Source: Verrucomicrobiia bacterium | Lineage (GTDB): Bacteria; Verrucomicrobiota; Verrucomicrobiia; Verrucomicrobiales; DEV007 | DNA length: 64,000 nucleotides | Reading direction: 5' to 3' | NCBI GenBank assembly: GCA_020439995.1 | Contig: JAGROY010000197.1 | Coordinates: forward strand, 1-64,000 | In this document: piece after piece, positions 26,536-35,237 of the stretch | Layout: the number at the start of each line of letters is the position of its first letter | How positions within the stretch are numbered: position 1 is the stretch's first letter | Made by a program: the position numbers and the translations under genes | Notes under the pieces: generated by a model | Database searches by the model: none | What the model saw: the letters and a program-made list of their open reading frames with translations, nothing else | What the model was told of the DNA's origin: nothing

Positions 26536-27276
26536 TTAATTGGGCTTCGGTGTTGGGTCGCTCGGAGTGACAGGAACAGTTATGATAACCTTTCCACCCG
26601 ATGAGCCGGATTCCTTGTCTTTACGCTTGATGAGATTCACGACCTCTTCACGATCAATACCTTTTGGGTAGTAACCGTAGATTCTCTTGAATTCTCTGGC
26701 GAGAGATTTGGGAATGTCGAAATTCTGAGTGGTGGAAATGAACCCACCGCCTGGTGATGGAGCCAAGAGGTAGATACCGCGAACATCGAGTGGCGCGCGA
26801 CCGAAGTCGAATCCGCCATCATCGACCGCCTCAGCGGATGGAATTGAGTCTTTACCGTAACCAGGATTCTTCCCGGAGTAGACGGGTGCCTTCCCTCCTT
26901 CATCGTTGGGGTAGCCTCCAGAATCGCTGAGTGCCCGTTTCAAAGCTGACCGAATTTGTGACGCAGAGTCTGGCGCAACAGAGATCGCACACTCCGCGAC
27001 AGTTGGAGCCATGCTTTCTGAAGCGATCACTGCCGTGAAAACGATCTCACCCACTAGCTTTTCAGTGGCTTTTGAAGCGACAATTGCAGCTTTCACCACT
27101 TCACAAGCACACTTCTCGTGACTTGCCATTGAGTCCTCTACGATCATCAGCACCGTTTCAGGCGCTGCCTCTACCTGCTTGGTAACCGCGGCTGCGATCG
27201 ATTCGCAATCTGCTGCCATCAAAGAGCTGGCCCCAACGGCAGTTGCGACCACAACCAGTTTTTGTAACAATTTCAT
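26536..27276 (-). CDS. Unknown secreted protein of polysaccharide locus
   Basis: 246 residues, not recognised. Signal peptide MKLLQKLVVVATAVGASSLMAA, then a helical alanine/valine-rich half (about 24-120) with four cysteines (DCES, EKCACE, AECAIS), then a glycine/proline-rich half containing FDFGRAPLDVRGIYLLAP, FKRIYGYYPKGIDREEVVNL, and a proline-rich end. The first 18 nt of the gene are almost the same as those of the secreted-protein gene at 30168-30851. Position at the head of the export genes suggests a role in the envelope or capsule, possibly structural; nothing indicates catalysis. Confidence 0.6.
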   Translation of the reverse strand: MKLLQKLVVVATAVGASSLMAADCESIAAAVTKQVEAAPETVLMIVEDSMASHEKCACEVVKAAIVASKATEKLVGEIVFTAVIASESMAPTVAECAISVAPDSASQIRSALKRALSDSGGYPNDEGGKAPVYSGKNPGYGKDSIPSAEAVDDGGFDFGRAPLDVRGIYLLAPSPGGGFISTTQNFDIPKSLAREFKRIYGYYPKGIDREEVVNLIKRKDKESGSSGGKVIITVPVTPSDPTPKPN

Positions 27277-27438
27277 AGTGTGAGCGTTCTAGTAATTATC
27301 AACGTCGCTTCCACCTGCAATTGGTGGAATGGGGCCTTGAGCCTATTAGCAGACCTTAATAGTATGACACCCTCAATATCTTACAGCAAGAGTTTTTTTA
27401 TGATAATTCGGGTTTATTTCAATAATCCCTACTGAAGC

Positions 27439-28686
27439 TCACTCTTCAAGCCGATCTGATTTGCCATAGATGTATTCTGCCGCCTGTTCCACATCCTTAT
27501 CCCCTCGCCCAGAGCAGTTTATGATAATAATTTCATCCGTCTTCATCTTTGGCGCTTGTTTGAGAACATATGCAATCGCATGAGATGTCTCCAGAGCAGG
27601 GATAATCCCCTCGACACGGGAAAGCTCTTGGAATCCGGCAAGAGCCTCACCATCAGTAGCATAGACATAGTCGACACGTCCCAGCTCTCTGTAGTAGGCA
27701 TGTTCTGGCCCCACCGCAGCATAGTCCAGCCCTGCGCTTACCGAATGTGTGAGTTCGATCTGTCCGTCCGAATCTGCCAGTAGGAACGTCTTCGTTCCCT
27801 GCAAAACGCCCAACTTTCCGCCTTGGAATCTAGCGGCATGCCGCCCCTGCACGATTCCATCTCCACCGGCTTCAACACCTACCATTTTCACACTTTCGTC
27901 CTGTAAAAACGGATGAAAGAGGCCAATTGCGTTGCTCCCTCCGCCGACACATGCGACCAGCAAATCCGGCAGGCGTTCCTCCCGCTCGAGGATTTGCCGC
28001 CGTGCCTCAACTCCGATCACGCGATGGAAATCCCGTACAATCATAGGGAAAGGGTGCGATCCAAGAGCTGAACCCAAGATATAGTGTGTGTCACGGACGT
28101 TCGTGACCCAATCCCGCATCGCTTCATTGACAGCCTCCTTCAGAGTCGCCTGACCAGCTGTAACCGCTCGCACCTCAGCACCGAGGAATCGCATCCGCGC
28201 GACGTTCAAAGCCTGCCGCTTCATATCTACGGCCCCCATATAAATCACACATTCGAAACCGAATCGCGCTGCTACCGTGGCTGTAGCCACTCCATGCTGC
28301 CCCGCACCCGTTTCGGCGATAATCCTCTTCTTACCAAGGCGTTTGGCCAGCAGGATCTGCCCCAGTGCATTGTTAATTTTGTGGGCACCGGTGTGCAGGA
28401 GATCTTCGCGCTTCAGATAAATTCGCGCCCCACCGAGCTTCTCAGTCAACCTTTCTGCAAGGTAGAGCGGAGTCTCGCGGCCGCAGTATTCGCGCAGCAG
28501 CCGCGCCAGCTCGCCCTGAAATTCCTCATCGACACGAGCTTTCTGATACTCCAGATCCAGCTCGGTCAGGGCGGCCATCAACGTTTCCGGGACAAACATT
28601 CCGCCAAACTGGCCAAAATGCCCGTGAGCATCAGGCAAGATTTGCGGATCAGGCGTCGATGTACTGGAGGAAATTGTCTCGGACAT
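27439..28686 (-). CDS. trpB: Tryptophan synthase beta chain
   Basis: 415 residues, normal for TrpB1. N-terminal signature [20 protein letters not shown] lysine K103 in [15 protein letters not shown]; phosphate-binding loop [18 protein letters not shown]-terminal [10 protein letters not shown]. The enzyme joins indole and serine to tryptophan. No trpA or other trp genes adjoin; trpB is alone between the polysaccharide genes and a divergent glycosyltransferase. Confidence 0.97.
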   Translation of the reverse strand: MSETISSSTSTPDPQILPDAHGHFGQFGGMFVPETLMAALTELDLEYQKARVDEEFQGELARLLREYCGRETPLYLAERLTEKLGGARIYLKREDLLHTGAHKINNALGQILLAKRLGKKRIIAETGAGQHGVATATVAARFGFECVIYMGAVDMKRQALNVARMRFLGAEVRAVTAGQATLKEAVNEAMRDWVTNVRDTHYILGSALGSHPFPMIVRDFHRVIGVEARRQILEREERLPDLLVACVGGGSNAIGLFHPFLQDESVKMVGVEAGGDGIVQGRHAARFQGGKLGVLQGTKTFLLADSDGQIELTHSVSAGLDYAAVGPEHAYYRELGRVDYVYATDGEALAGFQELSRVEGIIPALETSHAIAYVLKQAPKMKTDEIIIINCSGRGDKDVEQAAEYIYGKSDRLEE

Positions 28687-28804
28687 GGTCCATTATGTGC
28701 GCACTGCCACTTGTCTGCAATCGACGAATGAGCCTCGGATCCACAATTCGCGTACGAATCACTTAGGCCGGGAGATCACCCTGTGCTATGCCCTTCGAAC
28801 GAAG

Positions 28805-30166
28805 ATGCCCACACCTCTTCCCCCCTTCCACCTCGCCTACGTGTTCGAACGTTTCCCGTCGTTCACTCAGACCTTTTGCGCCCGGGAGATTCTTGAACTG
28901 GAGCAACTGGGCCTGCGACCTCTGATTTTCTCCATCCATGACACTCGGGCAGAGAACATTCGGCACTTCCCCGCAGAGCTGTTCGATCGCGTCCACGTGC
29001 TGCCCCCGTCCGACGAGCTGGTGGAGATCGTCAAGGGACGCAAAGACCGGAACGAATTTCCTCAGGGAGTTGTCCTGACATTGCGGCACTGGGGCGATCG
29101 CCCGGACAAGTTGCGTGTCTACGAAGCCGCCTATATCGGCAGTGAAATGCAACGCCACGGTGTGCACCACGCACACTCCCACTTCGCTGGCATCGGAGCA
29201 CGAGCATGCTGGTGGATGCGAGCATTCTACGGCCACACCTTCAGTTTTACGGGCCACGCGAACGATATCTTTTGTGATCCGGATTGTGACAACGTGATCA
29301 CGCTCGATCGGCTGATGCGTGACGCCGCGCTCGTCGTCTCCGTCAGCGACTACAGTGTCAAACGCCTGGCTGAAAGTCACCCAGCTGCGGCTGCGAAGAT
29401 TCACCGTGTCTACAATGGCCTCGACCTCCAGCCATTCGAAAAAGCGATAGGAGGGGAAAAATGCACACCCCCAGCGATTCTCAGTGTCGGTCGCCTGATT
29501 GAAAAGAAGGGCTTTGATGACCTCATTCGGGCGATGGCGATCCTCAAGGAAAAACGCATTGCCTGCATCTGCAAAATTGTAGGTGAAGGCCCTCTCCATG
29601 GTAAACTGGCACACCTTATCGAGGAAACCCAGACCGGTGACACAGTCCAACTGTTGGGCCCGAAATCTCAAGACCAAATCGTCAATCTCCTCGGGCAGGC
29701 CAGCATTTTCGCGCTACCATGCGTCACTGAACACGACGGAGGCATGGACAATTTGCCCACAGTGATCATGGAGGCAATGGCTGCAGGACTTCCGTGTGTT
29801 TCGACTGTTCTAGCAGGCGTTCCGGAGATGGTGATCGATGGGGCAAATGGTCGCCTCGTCCCCGAGCGTCACCCCGCCGCCTTTGCGGAAGCGCTTGCCG
29901 AGCTCCTCGGCAATAGCGAGAACCGCACCTCCATGGGCACCACTGGCCTGCGACGGGCGCGCGAACACTTTGCTAAGGAAGTCACCGCAGCCCGCCTGGC
30001 AAAGCTGCTCATCCAAAACGGAACGGTGCGCTACGATGCCGAACTCATCCGCCGCCACACGGCATCAACGTCTGACTACATCACCCAGTTCATGCTGCGA
30101 ATGAAGCGCGGCATCAGCGGGACTTCCCGCCCCATGAAGCGCCCGTTGGAACAGCATCGACTTTGA
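28805..30166 (+). CDS. Glycosyltransferase family 4 (WcaL/AmsK-like)
   Basis: 453 residues from the ATG at 28805; the frame is open to 28685, but the added segment overlaps the trpB start and has no family resemblance. FHLAYVFERFPSFTQTFCAREI is the usual opening of colanic-acid-type glycosyltransferases; the donor half has ILSVGRLIEKKGFDDLIRAM, IVGEGPLHGKL, and EHDGGMDNLPTVIMEAMAAG with the EX7E-type loop. It probably assembles the exopolysaccharide exported by the neighbouring Wza/Wzc-like set, in the cytoplasm or at the inner membrane. Sugar specificity is not visible. Confidence 0.88.
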   Translation: MPTPLPPFHLAYVFERFPSFTQTFCAREILELEQLGLRPLIFSIHDTRAENIRHFPAELFDRVHVLPPSDELVEIVKGRKDRNEFPQGVVLTLRHWGDRPDKLRVYEAAYIGSEMQRHGVHHAHSHFAGIGARACWWMRAFYGHTFSFTGHANDIFCDPDCDNVITLDRLMRDAALVVSVSDYSVKRLAESHPAAAAKIHRVYNGLDLQPFEKAIGGEKCTPPAILSVGRLIEKKGFDDLIRAMAILKEKRIACICKIVGEGPLHGKLAHLIEETQTGDTVQLLGPKSQDQIVNLLGQASIFALPCVTEHDGGMDNLPTVIMEAMAAGLPCVSTVLAGVPEMVIDGANGRLVPERHPAAFAEALAELLGNSENRTSMGTTGLRRAREHFAKEVTAARLAKLLIQNGTVRYDAELIRRHTASTSDYITQFMLRMKRGISGTSRPMKRPLEQHRL

Positions 30167-30167
30167 C

Positions 30168-30851
30168 TCACTTTGACTCCTCGGCCTCGCGATTTTCGAT
30201 CACGATATTGTCGAAAGAGATCGGCGTTCCCGAGTAAGGAGTTCCCCAGATCGAGGCCTTACCCTGGCCTGGCTTGTCCTCTGATTGCATCGTGATCGCA
30301 GGCTCTTTCGGCACTTCCCCCCCCCTTGGCCAGACCCATCCACTGATGACCCATTTCCCATCGGCATTCGCATCGATGGTAAGCCGCATCGTCAGCCACT
30401 CGTCGCTCGTCCATTTGTATTCGACGGATTTCACCACTTCCTCAGATTTGACCAGCTCAAGCTTGCTGGTGGCAGGAACCACCCGCAGCCGATAGCCGGA
30501 GATCCCATGCAGGCCGATACCAAATCGTGGAGTACTGCGTCGACGCTTTGAGGCCTTCAAATCAGCCGTCACCGCTGCTGCGCCTTTCAGAGATTTTCCA
30601 AAAATAACACCACTCTCAGACAACGGCAGCGGCTCAAGTTCCAGAACTTTGTTGCCATCGTCATCGCCAATCTTGAAGGTGCCCTCGATCACAAACAGAT
30701 CATCCGGCTCGGTGCCCGCTTCATATTGTTCAAAATCAAACTTCTCGGTGGTGGCTTCATCTGCGACCGCAGATCCGATCGCGTGGGCAACGGTAACGAT
30801 CGCCATGCCAGCAATAACGCGCGAAACAGCTCTTTTTTGTAACAACTTCAT
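30168..30851 (-). CDS. Secreted concanavalin-like domain protein
   Basis: 227 residues with signal peptide (VIAGMAIVTVAHAIGSAVA). The body looks like a LamG/concanavalin-type jelly roll: FDFEQYEAGTEPDDLF at the start, AVTADLKASKRR, GYRLRVVPATSKLELV, WLTMRLTIDANADGKWVISG, and the closing GTPISFDNIVIE. PVC genomes carry many such family-16-like or DUF1080-like secreted proteins, mostly uncharacterised. The gene ends 1 bp from the convergent glycosyltransferase stop. Start region ATGAAGTTGTTACAAAAA matches the gene at 26536-27276. Confidence 0.65.
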   Translation of the reverse strand: MKLLQKRAVSRVIAGMAIVTVAHAIGSAVADEATTEKFDFEQYEAGTEPDDLFVIEGTFKIGDDDGNKVLELEPLPLSESGVIFGKSLKGAAAVTADLKASKRRRSTPRFGIGLHGISGYRLRVVPATSKLELVKSEEVVKSVEYKWTSDEWLTMRLTIDANADGKWVISGWVWPRGGEVPKEPAITMQSEDKPGQGKASIWGTPYSGTPISFDNIVIENREAEESK

Positions 30852-30941
30852 TGCTCACGAGGGTAGCGCCTGAACCGTAATGTTCCACACCATTTCACGC
30901 CCGAAAAAATTTCGGAAGCATCTGCCCCGCTCGCCATCGGG

Positions 30942-31799
30942 CTATCGCGAAGCAAAAATGAAGCGCTCGATCTTTCCCAGATCCCGCAGCACCACAATAT
31001 TCTGCCAGCCATTCGCCTCCAGAATCTGATTTAAGCTCGCGGCTTGGCCCATTCCATATTCCATCGCGATCCGTCCGCCTGAATTCAGGTAATCAGGAGC
31101 CTCCGCAATGAAACGCTGCATTAGCTCCGTCCCGATGGCTCCTCCGTCCAGCGCCATGACTGGATCCCGCTGCACCTCACGACTCAGCGTAGGCACCTCT
31201 GCTGCAGCGATGTACGGGAGGTTCGCAACGATCAGGTCAAATTTCCGGCCGCTCAGCGCCCCGAACAAGTCCGACTCGATCCACTCCAGCGCGACCCAGT
31301 CCGCAAGTCCCAGCGCTTCCGCATTCTCCCTTGCCAGGGCCAGCGCGTCCGGCGACAGATCGGCCAGCACCAGCGATTCGAGCGATTCTTTCCACGCTTT
31401 GCCCAGCGACAGCCCGATCACGCCTGAGCCAGTTCCCATGTCGAGCACACGACTCGGCACTTCGCCAGCATTCGCTTCCTCGATCAGCTTTTCCACCAGT
31501 TCTTCCGTCTCTGGTCGAGGGATCAGCGCACGGCTGTCAGTGATAAAATCGTGACCGGCAAACGCCACCTTCCCCAGCAAATGCTGCAATGGCTCGCCCT
31601 CCGATCTCCGTCGTAAAAGTTCTCGCAGCGGCACCAGCTCCTCTTCGCCCAGCGGACGGTCGAAGTCCACATACAGCTGCATGCGATCGCACCCTAACAC
31701 ATGCGCTACCAGGTGCTGCATGTTGAGCCTGCCGTTTTCCACACCCTTTTTTTCAAGGTATCCCGCTCCCGCCTGGATCGTTTCCAGAACCGTCTTCAC
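30942..31799 (-). CDS. prmC: Release factor glutamine methyltransferase PrmC/HemK
   Basis: 285 residues from the GTG at 31799, chosen because GGAGGTGA stands just upstream and GTGA overlaps the maf stop by 4 nt. The helical N-terminal domain ends at LIPRPETEELVE; motif I is VLDMGTGSGVIGLSL. The catalytic tetrapeptide, NPPY in most PrmC proteins, reads NLPY (N193-Y196). PrmC methylates the GGQ glutamine of release factors RF1 and RF2 and so raises termination efficiency. It is the last gene of the ispH-maf-prmC run. Confidence 0.93.
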   Translation of the reverse strand: MKTVLETIQAGAGYLEKKGVENGRLNMQHLVAHVLGCDRMQLYVDFDRPLGEEELVPLRELLRRRSEGEPLQHLLGKVAFAGHDFITDSRALIPRPETEELVEKLIEEANAGEVPSRVLDMGTGSGVIGLSLGKAWKESLESLVLADLSPDALALARENAEALGLADWVALEWIESDLFGALSGRKFDLIVANLPYIAAAEVPTLSREVQRDPVMALDGGAIGTELMQRFIAEAPDYLNSGGRIAMEYGMGQAASLNQILEANGWQNIVVLRDLGKIERFIFASR

Positions 31800-32431
31800 G
31801 CCGTCACCTCCATCGATTGCAGGAACGCCTCGTAGCGCACCCTCAACTCTTCCATTGGCAGGCCCACCACATTGCTCCACGAGCCATCGATCCGCTCGAT
31901 GATTTCGTCACCGTGTTCCTGCGCTCCGTAGGCACCCGCTTTGTCCAGCGGGTTCACTTTAGCAAAATAACCCGCAATCTGCTCGCGATCCAATTCCTTG
32001 AACGTCACCCGCGTCACCACATAAAACTTCTCGAACCGGCTCAACTCGGTGCAGCACAGTGCCACTCCCGTGCTCACCTCATGCGTGCGCCCGGCCAACC
32101 GCCCCATCATTTGCACCGCCTCGTCCATATCCCGGGGTTTCCCCAGCGCTTCTCCATCGATCGCCACCAGCGTATCCGCTCCGATGACGATTGCCTCCGG
32201 ATGGCGCTCAGCGACCCACCGGGCCTTGCTTAATGCATTCCCCGCGACCAATTCGCCCAGATCTGAAACAATGAAGTTACTTTCCTCCGCCTCCGATGCC
32301 ACCACCTCAAAAGTATAACCATCCTCAGCCATCAGCTGGCTGCGGCGGGGGGAACTGGATCCAAGTATGAGTAAACGAGTGCGCAAAGGTGCCCGAGCGT
32401 CGTACGCCACCGTGCGCCGTTCAAGCCGCAT
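31796..32431 (-). CDS. maf: Maf-family nucleoside triphosphate pyrophosphatase
   Basis: About 211 residues from the ATG at 32431; a TTG at 32467 would overlap the ispH stop by 4 nt and add 12 residues. Maf signatures are complete: LLILGSSSPRRSQLM, VIGADTLVAIDGEALGKP, LAGRTHEVSTGVAL, and DKAGAYGAQEHG near the C-terminus. These cytoplasmic enzymes hydrolyse non-canonical or modified nucleotides such as dTTP, UTP or m7GTP. Coupled by a GTGA overlap to prmC downstream. Confidence 0.93.
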   Translation of the reverse strand: MRLERRTVAYDARAPLRTRLLILGSSSPRRSQLMAEDGYTFEVVASEAEESNFIVSDLGELVAGNALSKARWVAERHPEAIVIGADTLVAIDGEALGKPRDMDEAVQMMGRLAGRTHEVSTGVALCCTELSRFEKFYVVTRVTFKELDREQIAGYFAKVNPLDKAGAYGAQEHGDEIIERIDGSWSNVVGLPMEELRVRYEAFLQSMEVTA

Positions 32432-32463
32432 TTTGCAGAATCGAGAATTTCTCCACGCAAGAC

Positions 32464-33354
32464 TCAACCCACTGCTGCTGCAAGCCGTTGCAGCAACCCA
32501 GGGGCTTCCTGCTCTGCCGCGATCTGCTTCAACCGGTCAACAACGTTGCGCACACTTTCATCCAGAGTCGATGTCCCAGCCGTCACTCCCACGTTTTCGA
32601 CTCCGACCAACCACTCAGGCCGGACTTCGTCGGCGTGCTCTACATGGTAACCCCTTGCCCCCAGCTCATTCGCCTTGGCCACCAGCTGGTGGGTGTTGTT
32701 GCTGTTCTTGCCCCCGACGACCACCACGACCTCATTGTTCTGGCACAGCTCCACCAGCGCTGTTTGCCGATCCTTCGTAGGCTGACACACCGTATCGACG
32801 AACCGTACTTCTGATTCCGGGTGAAATGCCTGAATCGCACGCACCAAAACCCGTACCCTCTCGATCTGCTGCGTCGTCTGGCTTACGATACCAATCTTCG
32901 CGTGGAACGGCAGCTCGCAGATGTCACTGGCAGATTCAATCACACAGGCTTGAGGGAAATCGCCGATCAAGCCGCGCACCTCCACGTGTCCTGCTTTGCC
33001 GATCACCACTGGGAAGTATCCTTCAGAAACAAGACGAGCCAGGGCCTTGTGCGCCTTGTGCACCAGCGGGCACGTCGTGTCTGTCACTTGATAGCCAGCA
33101 TCACGCCACGCCTTTCGGTTTCGATCAGACGCTCCGTGGGCAGTGATCACAACATCCCGTGTGGTCGCACTATCCATCGCATCCAGGTCCCCGTCCCGCA
33201 CGCCCAGCGTCTTCAGATGCTCGCTCACTACAGGGTTATGTACCAGCTGCCCCAACATCGTCACCGGTGCCTCCGATGCCGCCTTATGGGTCGCGCGCAA
33301 CGCGTCGCGCACCCCGAAACACATACCGTAATGTTTTGCCAATTGGATCCTCAT
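32464..33354 (-). CDS. ispH: 4-hydroxy-3-methylbut-2-enyl diphosphate reductase
   Basis: 296 residues. The three cysteines of the [4Fe-4S] cluster are C12 (YGMCFGVRDAL), C95 (TTCPLVHKAH) and C190 (VDTVCQPTKDRQ); substrate histidines appear in VHNPVV and GKAGHVEVRG, and TAGTSTLDESV closes the active site. It makes IPP and DMAPP from HMBPP, the step after IspG, which is encoded at 13475-15274. First gene of the ispH-maf-prmC run. A short GTTA repeat lies just upstream. Confidence 0.97.
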   Translation of the reverse strand: MRIQLAKHYGMCFGVRDALRATHKAASEAPVTMLGQLVHNPVVSEHLKTLGVRDGDLDAMDSATTRDVVITAHGASDRNRKAWRDAGYQVTDTTCPLVHKAHKALARLVSEGYFPVVIGKAGHVEVRGLIGDFPQACVIESASDICELPFHAKIGIVSQTTQQIERVRVLVRAIQAFHPESEVRFVDTVCQPTKDRQTALVELCQNNEVVVVVGGKNSNNTHQLVAKANELGARGYHVEHADEVRPEWLVGVENVGVTAGTSTLDESVRNVVDRLKQIAAEQEAPGLLQRLAAAVG

Positions 33355-33374
33355 GGTTGTCTTATGCTTGCCTT

Positions 33375-33391
33375 GTTAGTTAGTTAGTTAG
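33375..33391. repeat. (GTTA)4 tetranucleotide run upstream of ispH
   Basis: Four perfect GTTA units plus one base, 20-37 bp ahead of the ispH ATG and within its probable leader. Too short to be strongly variable, but it is the only simple-sequence run noticed in an intergenic region of this window. Confidence 0.85.
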
Positions 33392-33492
33392 AAAGTTATT
33401 CACCGAAGTATCTAGCACCACCCTTTATGGCTAAGAGCTTTGCATCACAAAGTGAATAACCAAAAAAATGCAGAAAGTTTCATTTTGCAGGT

Positions 33493-33813
33493 TCAGCTTT
33501 TGCTCATCCTCAGGATTTGCTCGATGATCTCCAGATACTCTTCGAATGCCAAACGGCCCACACCAGTCAGCGCATACTTGGTCTGCGGCCTTTTCTCCAC
33601 ATCCTTGGTCATAGACACATATCCGCTGTTATACAGGGCACGCAGGTGAGTGATCAAATTACCATCACTCATGTCCAACTCGGACTTCAAATCCTGAAAA
33701 CTCCACTCCGCCTTTGCTGCCAGGAGCGTCATGATGGATAAGCGCGCCTTCTCGTGGATCGTTTTGTCCAGTTTCGAAAAATCGACGTAGCGACTGACAG
33801 GTTTCTGGCTCAT
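33493..33813 (-). CDS. Winged-helix transcriptional regulator (HTH_34 type)
   Basis: 106 residues from the ATG at 33813, which overlaps the stop of the upstream membrane protein as ATGA. A single winged helix-turn-helix: KLDKTIHEKARLSIMTLLAA, recognition region WSFQDLKSELDMSDGNLITHL, wing YVSMTKDVEKRPQTKYALTG, and a C-terminal dimer helix. It resembles small one-domain regulators related to MarR/ArsR proteins that are encoded beside a membrane protein in many Bacteroidetes and Verrucomicrobia. No sensory domain is visible. It probably represses its own operon. Confidence 0.85.
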   Translation of the reverse strand: MSQKPVSRYVDFSKLDKTIHEKARLSIMTLLAAKAEWSFQDLKSELDMSDGNLITHLRALYNSGYVSMTKDVEKRPQTKYALTGVGRLAFEEYLEIIEQILRMSKS

Positions 33814-34538
33814 GAAGCGGAACGAAAAGGGTGATCTGCCCGACGGGCGGAGGAAACAGGAGTGACGGCTGGCAACACAGAGGAAACCTGCGCATGCGAG
33901 GGACGAAGCGCCTGAGCACCAGTGATCGCAGCGGCATAAATTAAGTGAAACAAGCCGAAAGTGATCGCCATGATTAGCGCCGCCCATTGAAAACGGTTGG
34001 TACTGTCATCTGAAAAACCAAGGTAAAATGGCAGCATCACAATGCCTGCAAACGCAAAAGCTCGCCCCAGCCAGACCAGCGATTTAGGAGCGAAGCTGCT
34101 GGTCGACAAAAGCGCCAGGCCAAAGAATATCACCCAGACAATGGCGCACAGGCCGGGGTCATTCAAAAACGCGGCAAGCGAAATTCCAGTCACACATCCG
34201 CAGAAAAGAGGTGGCGCCAGCGAGCGCACAGCATGCTTCAGCCCGGGTGACAAAAACCGGTCGCCACGATGCCGAGCATTGCGATAAATCATTGTAAAGT
34301 TGATGCCCTCGACCACGAGATAGCCCACCAGCCAGGTAAGCACGAAAGGGAGCCAACCGGATTCCCCTCCCGAAGGGTAACGGCTTCCACCAACCCACCA
34401 CAGCACAGCTCCTGCAACGATTCCAAGAATCCCTCCCATCAATGCCGCTGGAGCGGAAATCGCCCGATAGATCGTCGAGCGCTCCATCAGCGCCCGTATC
34501 GCGCAGAGGTGTTCTTCGGCTGTTTCAGATGACTTCAT
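33810..34538 (-). CDS. Multi-pass membrane protein coupled to winged-helix regulator
   Basis: 242 residues from the ATG at 34538. N-terminal MKSSETAEEHLCAIRALMERSTIYRAISAPAA is a soluble helix followed by about six membrane segments (first MGGILGIVAGAVLWWVGG, last ALIMAITFGLFHLIYAAAI) and a polar tail. I do not recognise a named family with certainty, but genes of this shape, with an N-terminal amphipathic helix of this kind, are commonly paired with a one-domain winged-helix regulator, as here (ATGA overlap). Likely regulated with its partner. Confidence 0.7.
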   Translation of the reverse strand: MKSSETAEEHLCAIRALMERSTIYRAISAPAALMGGILGIVAGAVLWWVGGSRYPSGGESGWLPFVLTWLVGYLVVEGINFTMIYRNARHRGDRFLSPGLKHAVRSLAPPLFCGCVTGISLAAFLNDPGLCAIVWVIFFGLALLSTSSFAPKSLVWLGRAFAFAGIVMLPFYLGFSDDSTNRFQWAALIMAITFGLFHLIYAAAITGAQALRPSHAQVSSVLPAVTPVSSARRADHPFRSAS

Positions 34539-34772
34539 CAATCGACTTACAATTACTTTCGAATCTTACGCTGATCCACTTTGTATTGCAAAGTGAATTT
34601 CGCGCAGAATACGTTTTGAGGAAATTTGAGACGCTTCCGGACGCAAACAGGCGCGCCGAACCACACTCATGAGACGCGCACTCGCAGGATCTGTTCAAAT
34701 TTTTTCTAAAGCCTACTCAGAAGAATGGTTCCTTTCCACCCGTATCGCCCTGTGCCATAATCATTTTTAAAG

Positions 34773-35237
34773 ATGACACCTCCACGATCACTTGCCGTCC
34801 TGCTGTTGCTCATCGCGCTCATCAGCCCGAGTTGCTCCGGCAGCTTCCAAAGAGACTGGCGAAATGCCACCACCGCTCCGGCGAAGCCTAACACCGCCAC
34901 CATCGAAGGCCGGTGGGACGGCAGCTGGGCTTCAGATACCAACCGACATTCAGGAAAACTTCGCTGTATCATCTCGCCCGCAGATCGCCCCGGCAGCTAT
35001 GAGTTCCGCTACTGGGGCACCTTTGCAAAATTCTTCCGGTTCCACTACACCGTCGACTACGATGCCAGGTTCACCGATGGAGCCTGGCACATGGCTGGCG
35101 AAAACGACCTCGGCATCATGGGCGGCAAGTTCCACCACGAAGCCACCATTCGGGGCGACAAGTTCGACGCCACCTACACATCTAAGTGGGACAATGGAAA
35201 GTTCGAACTGCGGCGACCGACTGCACCTACAAGGTAG
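34773..35237 (+). CDS. Small secreted protein, possible lipoprotein
   Basis: 154 residues, no family recognised. Signal peptide RSLAVLLLLIALISPSC; the cysteine after ISPS could be lipid-modified although the lipobox is imperfect. The mature part is beta-rich: IEGRWDGSWASDTNRHSGKL, SYEFRYWGTFAKFFRFHYTV, WHMAGENDLGIMGGKFHHEA, and a repeat-like FDATYTSKWDNGKFEL end, suggestive of a small lipocalin-like or beta-barrel fold. The 3' end overlaps thrB on the other strand by 11 bp. Confidence 0.65.
   Translation: MTPPRSLAVLLLLIALISPSCSGSFQRDWRNATTAPAKPNTATIEGRWDGSWASDTNRHSGKLRCIISPADRPGSYEFRYWGTFAKFFRFHYTVDYDARFTDGAWHMAGENDLGIMGGKFHHEATIRGDKFDATYTSKWDNGKFELRRPTAPTR

Noticed and set aside
28763-29677. 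304-codon minus-strand frame
   Set aside because: Antisense to the WcaL-like glycosyltransferase, which carries the expected GT-B motifs.
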